Shown piece by piece: positions 11,045-22,664 of a stretch of DNA of 64,000 bases (within the stretch, counting starts at the first letter, position 1; each line of letters begins with the position of its first letter). This stretch comes from Incurvaria masculella. Lineage: Eukaryota; Arthropoda; Insecta; Lepidoptera; Incurvariidae. Location of the stretch: NCBI GenBank assembly GCA_946894095.1, contig OX335645.2, forward strand, positions 23,211,001-23,275,000, written 5' to 3'. The notes below the pieces were generated by a model. That model was not told the origin of the DNA. It ran no database searches and saw only the letters and a program-made list of their open reading frames with translations. The translations under genes and the position numbers were made by a program.

Positions 11045-13198
11045 AGAACTTTAAAGGACGCTAAATAGTGCAACAAACATTTGATGTTGCACGGGCTGAA
11101 TTCATATGCGAACTAACTACAATTAGATATTTTGCACTAACTCGTGAATACGCTGCTACCATAAGAATTAGTTTCTATTTCTTCTCCTGTCCTTCCATGC
11201 TCCCTCTCTAGTACGGATTATACGTCTATAATACGTCTTCTGACCTGCTTCTTAAACGTACGTATACTAGGTTTAAGAAGCTGGTCGGAAGAATATGTTT
11301 TAGTAGGTAGTGATTGGATGTTACCCATTGGAGTATTGTGTGGTTACGAAGACACACATAACAGCACTGTCAGGGGCTTTTTAGACAATTTTTGTTAGAA
11401 ATATATTTCGTTGCAAAGGTTACAAGAGAGAATAAGTTAATTTCAAATGTGTTAATCTTCACCTGATTTAACTATACCTATACAATGTATTTGAAGGCAA
11501 ATAGATAAAAATAAATATATATATATATTTGTAAACTTATTCTACGATACTATTGCGTTGTATTGTTTTTATTTCATTTATATGCAGGTAACCTAAACAT
11601 AAACATGTCAAAAACATACAATCGTCGTGATATTAGCTCAATACATCACATTCCTGCCCGGAATTGAACTACATAGAGAAAACTGTGAGTTTTTATTTGC
11701 CGCGTTCGAATTTACGATTAGTGAAATACCTATTTTGGCTAGATTAAAACTAGGCTTTATTAACGGTCAAATAATCTATAAGAATACACTCGGTTACATT
11801 TAATTTTAAAAATAGTTTTCCCCCAACTTTTTAGAAGATGAAATAACTTTGATTTGATCTGCCTACCCCCCAGGAAATAGGGCGTATTGGTGTTAATGAT
11901 TTTTAAGAAAACGCTCTATTAGCGGAACCTGGGGAGGCCGTGCGGCGGTGGCGGTCAGTTGGCTGCACCTACCGCAGACCTGGGCACACATATCACCTAT
12001 TTGACTATCACCGGCTCACATGACAGTAATTGCAACGTCTATTTTCTCCTTGCGGTCACACGAAGACCGCACATGATCTGTGTATAAAATCGTTAAGGTG
12101 AGAATACAGACTGGTGTGGCATAAATCAAAGATGTTATGACAAACAGGCAGATATATACAGGAAGATATGATATCTGTTTTTTTTGTCTTTTTGTTTATT
12201 TGGTTTTTAAGCCATCACCGACTATGCCAGCCCTATAGTGACATTATATCTGTTTACTTATTTAAATTTAATTTATAGATTTGTATGCAACTGGTATATT
12301 AAGTGCAATGAAAATTATCCGACTAGCAGACATGCCGTGAGGTTTCGTCGGTACTGTAATATGTATGAAAACATATTAAAAAAACGCCAACACAATGAAA
12401 CAAAAAACATTTTGGCATGTTGTAATTTTTTTTAATATTTGGAATAGCATATTTCCCGAAAGAGCATTAAAAAAAAGACAACCATCTTATGCGTTGACAA
12501 AATTAAGTAGATTATTTTAGTTTGGTCGATTACACAAAAATATTTCGGTCTATGAAACAAGAGTCATTTAACAAAATAGTTTCAGTTTAGTGTACAGAAT
12601 CTACTCCCTGTAAAACCGGCAATATGTGTAATATGTGATTATATGAAAATTGTAATTGATTGTAGTATTTATATGTATTATAAAATGTAGATTTGTAAGT
12701 TGTTTGTAAATTGCATCAATCTTACATAATTCGATTTAAATATAATGTTTTTTTGTACGGACGTCTAAGTATCCATGGATATTTGTATAAATTTATCAGT
12801 TATTTAAATGTTTGCATAAAAAAAAATATCAATTTGATAATTCAAATATAAATTATACATTTATTTAAAATTAAAATCAACAGTTGACCCGATTTGCAAA
12901 GATGTGGATACTGTATCAATTTCTTTCACATCGAATATAGCTTCGTTGGAGGTATGCCTCTGAGGTCTCTATTCGTTCTCTAATGTATTTCTAATGTCTT
13001 GATGCTAATTCATGTTATGCCAGGAACTAGTGATCGATGTCCGTGAACTAAAGTTCGTATTATAGTGTTTACATTTTACTTACATAAAATAATATTCAGC
13101 ATAATTGATATAATTAAATTTAAATTTTAGTGCTTTTTTTCTTTGAAGTCAGTTATTTTTTTTGTGCATATTTGTATTTGTTTATTTTTAGTGAATCT
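11045..13198. other. No gene or repeat recognised
   Basis: AT-rich. There is a short (TA) run at 11513-11528 and a GC-richer patch at 11930-12000. No supported coding. Confidence 0.4.
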
Positions 13199-13530
13199 GA
13201 AGTACACAAACTAACTTGTACATGTCCTTTCCAATAAAAAAAGAATCTTCAAACTCAGTTGGCGTTATATTGAGTTTTTTGTCCATTTGTCGCTCACATA
13301 CTTAATACAAATTTAAGACTTATATGATTTTCTCATGGATATCATTGTCAGAACGAAACTACTAGTAAACCATTAACACAATAGGACCACACGGGAAGCA
13401 CCAGCTTTCAAATGAAAAAATAATCATCAAAATCTGTTCACCCAGCCGAAAGTTCTGAGGTAACATACATGAAAAAAACGTACAGACGAATTGAGAACCT
13501 CCTCCTTTTTTGAAGTCGTTTAAAAAATCA
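13199..13530 (+). repeat. Dispersed repeat R1, longer copy
   Basis: The first 250 bases are an inverted match to 1-233. The copy ends with GAACCTCCTCCTTTTTTGAAG, whose reverse also appears near 29582-29610 (GACTTAAAAAAAAGGAGGAG). Confidence 0.65.
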
Positions 13531-13631
13531 GAAGAAGTGTGTACAATATTAATTGACCGAGCGAAGAGCGAAGTTCCATTTCAGATTGGGTATGTCCAGC
13601 TGTTTTCTATAGGTCGTATCTTTCACCGCAT

Positions 13632-14375
13632 CTCGTAGCTAAAAGTAAATCACGAACGCTGTAGTCAATAAAAAAACAAATTGATAATAAATCTTCATGA
13701 AACAATCTAGTTAAGATGACTTTTTTATTATTATTTTTTTGTGACTGGTCATGGATGGCTAATACCACAAGTTCTGTCATTGTGTAAGCCCAACACACTA
13801 TGGGAACTAGGTGCCATGCCAGAACCTTCTTTATATTGCACGGCTACATTGAAATGGATGGAAAACACGGACAATTTTCATTGCCGCTTCGACCATCGTT
13901 CATCCAATGCGATGGTACCAACCCGGGCGGGATAAACCCTACCACCTAGTAAGTAAGGAAGGGGACAGCTTAAAGTGGAATCCGAACCACGGCCAGCCTC
14001 TTTCAACGGTCGAATGGTCACCCATCCAAGACCAGACCGGACCCAGCGTTGCTTAACTTCGGAGAGCGATCGCCGAAGTGTCGCGCCACTGGGCCACTGA
14101 GGCTGACAAACCACTGAGTAACCATTTTGAGATATTTTTGTTTTATCTTTGAGTAATCCACGTCCAAACTTATTGCATTAAATAAGTGCGCGAAAATATC
14201 GAAAATTATATAGGACCTTGTAACTTCGAAACCAAACATAATTTTACAATGCCAATGGTCATGAAACGTCTAGTTCGATTAAAAAAAGCTGTTCTGAGTA
14301 CAATGTTTTGAGCTCCGACAAGAAATATGCGCTTCCACGTTTGCGTAGGGAGTTGAGCGGGAAGGCCCACCTTAA
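13632..14375 (-). mobile_element. TTAA MITE (family M), copy 2, split by a SINE
   Basis: 13632-13740 matches the M interior (TAGCTAAAAGTAAATCACGA and CGCTGTAGTC). After the SINE at 13741-14108 the M sequence resumes (GAGTAATCCACGTCC, TTTTACAATGCCAA) and ends in GGCCCACCTTAA at 14372-14375. The other end is truncated. The SINE therefore inserted after the MITE. Confidence 0.8.
13741..14108 (-). mobile_element. Complete SINE with 5S rRNA-like head
   Basis: On the minus strand, 5' to 3': a short leader ending in CAGTGGCGCGAC; a 5S-like promoter region (14066-14017) with CCGAAGTTAAGCAACG and CTTGGATGGGTGACC, the positions of 5S box A and box C; the common body; and a tail after GTCCATGACCAGTCAC with a T/A run. 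It would be transcribed by RNA polymerase III from the internal promoter and moved by a LINE. The layout matches the 5S-derived HaSE3 type as I remember it. Confidence 0.85.
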
Positions 14376-14379
14376 TATA

Positions 14380-14750
14380 CCGTTAGACGCCTTCGTCAGT
14401 GGTCGCAGGTTCGTCCTACGCACGCGCACTCCAGATCGGATCACACTGATGCGCTGCCGGGCATCGTACATCAAACGCTGCAGCGCTGCTTCTAGCGCGG
14501 ACCGTCTAATTGATTCACTCTAATTGATACGGTTTGAACTCCATCCGCATCGTGCTGGAGTGAAGAGATGTTAGCTCTAAAGGGACTGGAGATAAGGTTG
14601 TTGGTAAGCTCTCTCTGGTGTCGGAGCTTTGCATCGCTCGCAGCTCAGTCTGGGCGCATCTTGATCGCAGAGAGAAATGTGCGAATATTCTAGAAGACAT
14701 ACGTACTTGTGCAAGGGAAGCGAGTCGATCCTTTATTGCTCGTTCCATTG
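14380..14750 (-). pseudogene. Coding-like segment of unknown family, frame broken
   Basis: A minus-strand frame begins at an ATG (14748) and is open for 77 codons to 14515. A second minus frame continues the coding-like composition (about 14505-14380), with a helix-like stretch AALQRLMYDARQRISVIR, until the MITE boundary at TTAA. The switch falls at a 14-bp tandem duplication (ATCAATTAGAGTGA, about 14508-14535 on the opposite strand). The product is not recognised; it may be an old retroelement or a lost exon. Confidence 0.25.
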
Positions 14751-15091
14751 CTTGGACGTCTTTTATACAAATTTTGGTAATCGAGCTATTGTTTTTCCTT
14801 TGTGAGAAGTAATCAGAATTCAGAACTATAATTTCATGGAATATAACAAAACATTACATCAACATATTTACTACCAAAATACATTTAAGAGAAAAATGAT
14901 GTGATCAATGGCTCATGCCTGTAAATTATTTTGGTTTATTTTATTTTGGTTAAAATAATTAACTGAGAGCCACTAATATATGAGTAATGACTAATATATG
15001 AATGCATAAGTGAAGTTATCAACATACAAAAACGTACTGACGCAGCCCTCAGTTGATTTATTTAATGTGCAAAATATCACAAATATACGTT
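14751..15091. other. No gene or repeat recognised
   Basis: AT-rich sequence with a short duplication ACTAATATATGA(G/A) near 14970-15002. Confidence 0.35.
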
Positions 15092-15374
15092 GAGAGAGAC
15101 TGGCCGTGGTTCGGATTCCACGTTAAATTTTAGGTCCCCTTCCTTAATTACTAGGTTGTAGGGTTAACCCCGACCGGGTTGGTACCACCGCATTGGATGA
15201 ACGATGGTCGAAGCGGCAATGAAAATTGTCCGTGTTTTCCATCCAGTTCAATGTAGCCGTGCGATTTAAGGAAGGTCTTGGCATGGCACCTAGAGTTCCC
15301 ATGTGGTGCGTTCGGCTAATACCATGACAGAAGGTGTGGTATTAGCCATCCATGTCCAGTCACATAAAAAAAAA
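15092..15374 (+). mobile_element. SINE, 5'-truncated (5S-type leader)
   Basis: Begins in GAGAGAGACTGGCCGTGGTTCG, the sequence that follows the 5S-like head in full copies, then has a well-kept body and the tail GTCCAGTCACATAAAAAAAAA. The promoter is lost. Confidence 0.8.
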
Positions 15375-15487
15375 TGAATTTCCTTCCGAGGTATTTCCCC
15401 AAATTACGACCTGACTTTCAAACGCGGTGGCACCTGGCCGGCCCGCATGGTTTTCACAGCCCACCTGTATATATATAAATATATATT

Positions 15488-15854
15488 TTTTATGCGACCT
15501 GACATGGATGGCTAATACCAAACTGATGAATGAATTTGGTGCCATGCCAGGACCTTCCCTTTATGAGCACGGCTACATTGAACTGGATGGAAAACACGGA
15601 CAATTTTTCATTGCCGCTTCGACCATCTTTTCATCCAATGCGATGGTACCAACCCGGGCGGGCTTAAACCCTACCACCTAGTAGGGGAAGGGGACCTACA
15701 GTTTTACATGGATTCCGAACCATGGAGCAGCTCGCATTCGTGACGAAATGCACTTATCGAACTCTGAAAGAGATAGACAGTGGTGCAAGTTGGTATTGAA
15801 CCCGGGCCTCTGGTACGCTAGGCCAGTCCCCGCGCCACTAGGCTACGAGCCGCT
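15488..15854 (-). mobile_element. Complete SINE with tRNA-like head
   Basis: Minus strand from 15854: AGCGGCTCGTAGCCTAGTGGC with A-box character, then GGGTTCAATACC (B box) about 55 bases on, a linker ending CATGGTTCGGAATCCATG, the common body with GTTGGTACCATCGCATTGG, and a tail GTCAGGTCGCATAAAAAA. It differs from the 5S-headed copies only in the head and in details of the tail. This corresponds to the tRNA-derived HaSE1 plan as I recall it. Confidence 0.85.
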
Positions 15855-16847
15855 CACTAGATATTGTATGGAGCTTGATTACCTCATTATCCTCTTGAGA
15901 AATATTTTTTTTAAATTTAAACGTAATTATCTTTAATTTCTTAAGAATGTTTTGCAGAAATAAAATGACAATGTCATGCAAAAAACCGAACATTTTTTAT
16001 CTTAAACTCTACATACAATGTTGAATACCACCATCTTTTCTCCGGTCTTACCACTAACTTTTTTGCGGTTGGTCCTAAATACAAATTGGCCGTGAGTCGG
16101 TAAACCTCTCAATTGAGAAAAATACGAAGAACATCCGGTTTTATTTTTCGTTACAACAACTCGAGTTTGATTTAAATATCTGGATAGTTATATCATTATC
16201 AGACCACACCTTCTATAAATAAACAAGCAGTAATTCTCATAAAAATTGTTCCAAAAAATGTAAAAACGTTAAGGTAGCGATAAGCTTTTATATCATATAC
16301 ATGAATTTTATAATGTAATAAATTCATAGATTTGATTTAATTTAAAGATTATTTACTTCTTTTTAGAGCATTTAAATAAAGCTTGTTTTTAAAAGACGTA
16401 TTTATATTCCAAGCTTTCAAATCTTTCAGATTTTCGATATCAATACATTATGAGCTTTGGTACGTCTTGGAAAATTCCCTTTTGAGAAAGAATTAGTTTT
16501 TATGTAAGTAGACAACCCATGTCTACTTACATAAAAACCACACCCACTATCGAGATATTCCCAAAGGAATTCGCTGTCGTGCCAACAAACAATATTTATT
16601 CAGTGACATTCGTCGCTGTTAAGTCAAAAATAAAATTATTTTTCGGAATTTAGTCAATGGTATCAAAAAGCAAAAATGTGTTATTCTTATGTGGTCAAAT
16701 ATAATTACAACTGTATTATTAAATAGCTATTCACAATTGTTAAAGCATTCATATAATTATTAAAAAATATTGTCCCTTAAAAATGTCCTTGGCGACGCTT
16801 GAATGTTTTGGTTCGAAACAATTTAGTTCACATAAGTGGGATAACAC
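15855..16847. other. No gene recognised; perfect hairpin inside
   Basis: AT-rich sequence. The one notable structure is the perfect 18-bp hairpin at 16496-16538, listed separately. Confidence 0.4.
16496..16538. repeat. Perfect 18-bp hairpin, 7-base loop
   Basis: GTTTTTATGTAAGTAGAC (16496-16513) and its exact reverse complement (16521-16538) enclose the loop AACCCAT. There is no mismatch in the stem. Confidence 0.85.
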
Positions 16848-16966
16848 AGACATCGTTTCATTGCCATTTCGACCATCTTTTCATCCAATGTCACGGTACT
16901 GACCCATGTGGGCTTAACCCTACCGCCTAGTAGGGTAACAGCTCGCAAAATGCACTTATTCAACTT
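16848..16966 (-). repeat. SINE body fragment
   Basis: The minus strand matches the region from CTAGGCGGTAGGG through the GACCAT and CATTG blocks to the CGGACA part; the GCTCGCAAAATGCACTTATTC part links it to the tRNA-headed type. Both ends are lost. Confidence 0.65.
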
Positions 16967-16980
16967 AGAAATGGAAAAAA

Positions 16981-17250
16981 AAACCGGCCAAGTGCGAGTC
17001 GTACTAGATTAAACACAAAAAAATCATGTTTTTTGTTTGTGTCCCCCCCTTTATTTTTATTATCTTTTTAATTTACCTATTTGTTGTTATAGCGGCAAAA
17101 TAAATACATACTCAGTGAAAATTTCAGCTGCCTACCCATTACGGTTCATGTGATACAGCCCTGTGACAGACGGACGGACGGACGGACGGACGGATAGCGT
17201 AGGCTTAGTAATAGGGTTCCGTTTTCACCCTTTGGGTACGGAACCCTAAA
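16981..17250 (+). repeat. Lepidopteran dispersed repeat R2, copy 1
   Basis: Starts AACCGGCCAAGTGCGAGTCG, includes AGCGGCAAAATAAATACA and a (GGAC)n run at 17168-17192, and ends GGGTTCCGTTTTCACCC then TTTGGGTACGGAACCCTAAA. The ends of the last part form an inverted pair (GGGTTCCG / CGGAACCC). No coding. This family is widespread in Lepidoptera to my knowledge; its class is unclear. Confidence 0.75.
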
Positions 17251-17785
17251 AAGGGCGTATAAACTCCGGCAAGCATGGAAAGTCTCTGATCTACTAGCCG
17301 CTCAAAACAGTGATTCTCGTTTGAAGGTTTTTCCCAGCCCTGTCGCTCCGCCTCTCACTATCTGCCCAAAACCTGGGGTTATTCGTTTTGGTTTTTCGGC
17401 GCCAGGCCCCCACCTGTCGTCCAATCCAGCAACATTGTCCGCACAGACTCGGCCGAACGGCTTCATTGCTCACGTTGCGGCCGCAATGAAAAAGTTTCAC
17501 TTTTACGACGAGCACCGACTCAAGGAAGATCATCTCACCGGCGGAATGCTAAATATACTCTCGATTACATGTTTTTGCGGAGCAATTAACAGAGTCGTAA
17601 AGTTCATTTAATCAATTTTTTCGTCGCGATTCGCTCCGTTCTGCGAGTAACGGGAAGTTGTGGCCGTAATGAGGAAAGGTAATTATCCTGAGTTTTTAGT
17701 GCACCGTGAGGTGGGAAGAAATGAATTAATCGCCAAGGACTTACGCTTGAGTCGTAAGAGGCGACTAGGGGATCGGTCGGTTGTT
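17251..17785. other. No gene recognised
   Basis: Between 17294 and 17611 both strands have frames of 79-96 codons in GC-richer DNA. Neither shows known motifs. Confidence 0.3.
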
Positions 17786-17852
17786 GTAGACTTCCTTACT
17801 TACTAGGTGGTAGGGTTGATCCCACCCGGGTTGTTACCATTGCATTGTAAAA
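17786..17852 (+). repeat. SINE body fragment
   Basis: CTTCCTTACTTACTAGGTGG, then AGGGTTGATCCCACCCGGGTT and ACCATTGCATTG, match the middle of the SINE body. Isolated piece. Confidence 0.65.
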
Positions 17853-18129
17853 AACGTTGTATGTGTAAAGTAAACTACTCGAATCGATAATTCACGGAAA
17901 ATTTACAATATTCAAAGTAAAATACGACTATAAAGTGGAAAATAAGAACAACTACTCGAAATTGTGAGCGGTAGTATTGAAAATGGGGCAACTAAATTTT
18001 GAATTAATTAGTAATGAAACTTGTGCGTCGGCTCTTCTCGAACCGACAGATTGATAACTTGTCCAAGTGTGGGTAAGAAAAAAATTAAATGAAATGAAAA
18101 TTGAATGGACGTTGGTTTAAGAAGAATGA

Positions 18130-18212
18130 AATTGCCCGTATTTTCATTCCAGTTGAACGTTTCAAAGTAGGTGTGGTATTAGCCATTCATCTTCAGTCAC
18201 ATAAAAACAATT
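18130..18212 (+). repeat. SINE tail fragment
   Basis: ATTGCCCGTATTTTCATTCCAG, then AGGTGTGGTATTAGCC and the tail CAGTCACATAAAAA. Probably belongs with the fragment at 17786, separated by about 280 bases of other sequence. Confidence 0.6.
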
Positions 18213-18410
18213 GAAGTGGTGTCAGCACACCGTGTTACATTAAATAAAAAGAAAAAAAATATGGTTTAATGTAATTACTGAAACAAGGAAAGGATGATCC
18301 TGTAGGCAAAATAAGAAACAAACCCCCTTTTTTTATTTGCCCGTAAACTACATTCTAAAAGAAAATATTGCGGTGTTCGAATTACCGTCTTACTTTACGT
18401 AAAATTAAAA

Positions 18411-18761
18411 ACCAGCCAAGTGCAAGTTGGACTCGCACACGAAGGGTTCCGTACCATCGTACCAAAAAAAATCAGGTTTTTTGTATGGGCCCCTCCTTTA
18501 ATTTTAATTATTTTTTTAATTTTACCTATTTGTTGTTATAGCGGCAAAATAAATACACACTCTGTAAAAATTTCAGCTGTCTATCTGTTACGGTTACTGA
18601 GATACAGCCCTGTGACAGACGGACAGACGGACGGACGGACGGACGGACGGACGGACGGACGGACGGACGGACGGACGGACGGACGGACGGATGGACGGAC
18701 GGACAGCGGAGGCTTAGTAATAGGGTTCCGTTTTCACCCTTTGGGTACGGAACCCTAAAAA
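18411..18761 (+). repeat. Lepidopteran dispersed repeat R2, copy 2 with expanded microsatellite
   Basis: Same start and end blocks as 16981-17250. The GGAC microsatellite is expanded to about 100 bases (18612-18712), which opens long spurious frames on both strands. Confidence 0.8.
18612..18712 (+). repeat. (GGAC)n microsatellite
   Basis: About 25 near-perfect tetranucleotide units with A/G interruptions at the ends. Copy 1 of R2 has only about six, so the array has expanded here. Confidence 0.95.
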
Positions 18762-19681
18762 GGAGCAAAACTTCGTTCGAAATAAGAAAAGCCGCTTCTT
18801 CTTTTCTCTCTTTCTTCTTTGTATACACTTCTATACAAAGCAAGAACAGGGAGATTGGGTTTAAGATTTGCACACATGAATGAAACCTTTATTTAAAACA
18901 TTTAATAGGTATTTAACCACCAATTTCAGATATTATTTTCCACCGACTCACCAGATCTTGCAGTAAGGTTACACATGGACATCCTCCATTTTAAGCTCCA
19001 ATCGAAAGTGTACACTTTGAACTGTCCTGCGGTCTGTTCGCGTCCTGATTGATGTAACCTCATCCGAAAACATTTCGTGGGCACACTTCGAGGCGACTGG
19101 AGAGAGTAGGCCGTCGAAGGTCCAAAATTTTTACGACCCCGCATTCACCATGCCCGGAGACGAACTCTTTAAGGCGACAACAGGCCCCAAATTAATGAAG
19201 TGTTCCCGTATCAGTAGGCTCAATTAAATTTAGTAGATCTAAAAGCTAATTTATGCACCAATTTTTAGGGGAATCCCTGCTCGATTGAAGTTTTAACACG
19301 TTTTAAGAAACTGTGCGAAATCATATATTTATCATTGAAATACACATTTATTTATTTTAGTAGCCCCCTAGATGATACCGTACGAAATATTTTGACATGT
19401 ATGGGTCGCACGTGGCAGATTTTGCACTTTATTAGGAAAATGTTGCGTCTCCCAAATCCTTTAAAGATCCGCCTTCTGCGCCCATCAAAGGTCGGCTAGC
19501 TTAGCCACAGGCCTTTAAGCTTGAGAATGGAGGGACACTGTTTTATATTTCAGCCCCTGCATAGTATTTAGATATAAGTGTGTATTTCATAATTGTAGAC
19601 GGAAAAATATTTTATGTGAATCCGTGAAGTTTCTTTGCGGGTTCTTCTTTACTGGGTTGATCGAATCCGCAGATCTTTGTG
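18762..19681. other. No gene recognised
   Basis: Contains a 72-codon minus frame (18926-19144) in GC-moderate DNA, not recognised. 19622-19681 (GGGTTCTTCTTTACTGGG, TGATCGAATCCGCAGAT) resembles the reverse of 57345-57395 and may be LINE 3' sequence. Confidence 0.35.
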
Positions 19682-19800
19682 ACGTAACTTAGTGTAGTTT
19701 AAAGTTTAAATGAAATGAAATGAGTAAGAAAAAAACATCAAATTTCATAAATTTCCAGCTTAGCGAGTAACAACGAGCACTAAGATCTTTATTCAGTATG
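19682..19800 (+). repeat. Left arm of a 2.1-kb inverted repeat pair
   Basis: From ACTTAGTGTAGTTT through repeated AAATG units, GAGTAAGAAAAAAACATC and CCAGCTTAGCGAGTAA to ACTAAGATCTTTATTCAG. The reverse complement of the same sequence, only lightly diverged, lies at 21679-21815. The TAGTGTAG part also occurs at 57305-57330 in what looks like a LINE 3' region. Confidence 0.75.
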
Positions 19801-21171
19801 GGTGCATGAGCAAAAACATTTCGGCTGTCAGTATTCCCACCTTAAGGGGTCTCTGGACGGCAATAAAACGCCACGTTTCGAAACATCGCTCCGGCCGCGT
19901 ATTGAGGGCACTTAATTTCGTGGCGGCGTGCCTCGGAATAAAAGTTTCGGTCGGAACAGCCATAAAGCGAACCCTAAAATTCTGAAATGACTTTACGCAA
20001 AAATCAATGGTGGAGCGAAAATTGTAAAATAAAAAGGGTGAAGTAACGGTCCGGAACAACGAAGTTCTGAGTGACCCAGACATGACCTATTTTGGTTTAC
20101 GAGGCAAGATTAATATTTTATTGCGTCCGGTATAGTAGGCAATGCGCCTGACTTCGTGGTGGAGCCACACCACGCTCAAATGTTGTAGGCAACGGGTATT
20201 GTAGAACTTCAATTCTGTGACATTCATTCCATGGGTAGGAAAGCTTGTGGCACGTGACAGTGAAACTATTTATATTCTGTCACCGCAATAGTAGTAGTAT
20301 TCTGTGACCAATATGTCAAGTACTGACTCAACTCCGTGACCAAATCGTTTATTTTTATGTCTATTCTAAACCATGTAGTACAAATTCTGCGAGCAACACA
20401 GAAAATAACATTCCCCATTTACGGGCGAACAATTTACAACCTACCTCTAAAATACTCAGCCTAGAAGGATTGAATGGTAGGTAACTCGATTTGATGCCAT
20501 GGCAACCCATACCTGTAATGGCGAAGACGCGCTCGGTAACGTTTTGAAATGGGATTATTGCCCATTTCTTTTCTTTTTCGTTCTCGAAGAACATTCTCAC
20601 ATTCAAAACAATCTCTCGAACTGTACGTTTCTACACTTTAGGCATTATTTTTCGCGTTAAGAATACCGATACTGTTCCTAGAAAGGCAGAGCTCAACATA
20701 AGGGAAGCTCTGACAGCCGAATGACGTTCAAAATGGCGCCCGTTGAGATTCGGTTTTGGCCACGCGCAAAATAAGCTATGTGGAACTACATGAGACGGAA
20801 TCATTTAGTAAAATCTGTATAATATATTTTTTGACCAAATCGTATAGTAGAATCTCTATTCTGTTACCAAAGTTATAGCCGTCAAACGACATGGAGATTG
20901 CCAGCGAAATATACTTGGCCGATAGTGTGGAACATCCATAACCTCAGTCCGTTGATTAATCGACGCTTGACCGTAGGGATCTGGAAAGATTACGTCACGC
21001 TCGATAAACATAATCCCGTAGTGGTTTGCATGGTCGTAACTTGAACTAGGTATGAAATAGATCATACATATTTAGCCTGAAGAACAACTATCATTTTAAA
21101 TCGCTCCTTTAAACAATTCCAGTTGACAGATCAAACAGGTGTGCACAATAATCCAACATTCCCTGCAGCTT
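19801..21171. other. Unidentified segment between inverted repeats
   Basis: GC-richer than the surroundings. Minus-strand frames of 96 (20083-19793), 81 (20606-20361) and 69 (21065-20856) codons are open. The last contains DHANHYGIMFIERDVIF, which looks protein-like but is not recognised. Phrases such as TGACCAA...CTATTCT recur at 20300-20360 and 20830-20870. Confidence 0.3.
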
Positions 21172-21537
21172 CTTGTCAGCCGCCGTAGCCCAGTGGTGCG
21201 ACGTCTGGCGATTAGATAAGCTGAGTAAGCACCTCTGAGCGCGGTTGGGCTCTGGATGGGTAAACATTTTCAACCGTTGAGGCTGGGCGTGGTTCGGATT
21301 CCACGTAAAACTGTAGGTCATTATTTTCCTTACTTACTAGGTGGAAGGGCTAATCCCGCGCGGGTTGGTACCATCGCATTGAATGGACGATGGTCGAAGC
21401 GGCAATGAAAATTGTCCGAGTTTTCCATTCAGTCCAAGGTAACCGACCAATATTCGATATATATTATATCCGAGTTCTCGGTTTCTGACGACATCTGACA
21501 TTCAGTTTGGCCATCCAAGTCGAGTGACATAAAAAAA
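21172..21537 (+). mobile_element. SINE with divergent 5S-like head
   Basis: Head: GTAGCCCAGTGGTGCGAC, then AGCTGAGTAAGCACCTCTG and GGCTCTGGATGGGTAAAC, aligning with 5S boxes A and C but clearly different from the heads at 13.7, 23.7 and 32.8 kb. The body is common, with an altered piece at 21440-21500; the tail is GAGTGACATAAAAAAA. It probably represents a separate subfamily, together with 28018-28132. Confidence 0.75.
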
Positions 21538-21678
21538 GGTTACTTTTAAAATTACTATTGTCACAAAGTAGACGGAAGGACCTGGCATTTAGAATGACTA
21601 TCATGGATATATCGCACGAATAGGTAAACGGTGAATGTAAGTCAAATTATCGACTACAAAACTACAAAAAATTAAAAT

Positions 21679-21815
21679 CATACTGAATAAAGATCTTAGT
21701 GCTCGTTATTACTCGCTAAGCTGGAAATGTATGAAATTTGATGTTTTTTTCTTACTCATTTCATTTCATTTCATTTACAATTTTTGGTAGTCAAACTACA
21801 CTAAGTTACGGCTCA
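21679..21815 (-). repeat. Right arm of the 2.1-kb inverted repeat pair
   Basis: Reverse complement of 19682-19800: ATAAAGATCTTAGTGCTCG, CTCGCTAAGCTGGAAATG, four ATTTC units, then GGTAGTCAAACTACACTAAG. Confidence 0.75.
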
Positions 21816-22664
21816 AAGGTGTTGCAACATCCGTAGTGTAACCTTACTTTTCCTTGCAAAACCATGCATGACCAGCTAAACTTATTGTTGCGCATCCAAT
21901 AAGCGCATTATTCCTTTGGCGCGCGCCAACCATCCTGCCAGCAAATAGCGAATTCGGTAGCATTACGGATGAAATCTCCCTTAATGTTTGCGTATATCTT
22001 TGCCTACAGAAAACAAATAACAAATGCTAGGTAGGTTGAAGGGATTAGAACTACTCTCTGACTCAACTGATATTATTAACTTCGATCCAAATTGAAGAAG
22101 TTCGCTTGAGCTAATTAAATTAGAATTGAGTCATGGTTTTTTTCTACTATGCATAGTATCCTATACATTATAATAATATAAAATATACTGCTAAAAATGC
22201 TGTTTTTGTAATGGCAATAGATAAAGAACTTGGATACCACATTTATGGGAACCACGATGCCATTTTGGCTTAAGCAAATGGCGTCGAAAAAATAAGCAGG
22301 ATGTTGGGACGCGTCGCGAATTATTTTCTTTTGAATTAGCTACGCAACAGACTCGTAATTATTTTCTTATTTGAAGAACGAGAATACCTCAGACCCATAA
22401 TATAATCAAACTATAATGTAGAGTGAATATGGGTGATATAATTTAAATCGATAAATACACTGAAATATGCTATCTGCTTACACTGCAATAGGTTAGAATA
22501 TTATCATCTACCTTTTTAACCGGTTATGTAAATGGGCACTTGAATTTAGGGCAAACCAAAATAAAATTTTACAAAAAAAAAGTTAATTTAAACTAAGAAT
22601 GAAGCTCAAAGGCTAGTATATTCCTTCTCATGTCACTCTCCGCAACATTAATAATAATCCTGGA
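21816..22664. other. No gene or repeat recognised
   Basis: AT-rich sequence without supported coding. Confidence 0.35.

Noticed and set aside
13741..14108. A true 5S rRNA gene in the SINE heads
   Set aside because: Only the internal promoter portion resembles 5S; the ends are not 5S and the sequence runs on into the SINE body.
15775..15854. A true tRNA gene at the SINE head
   Set aside because: A and B boxes are present but the cloverleaf does not close, and the copy is part of a repeated element.
18420..18873. Frames of 112 and 115 codons with GRTD and PSVR repeats
   Set aside because: Both are created by the GGAC microsatellite, which has no stops in several frames.
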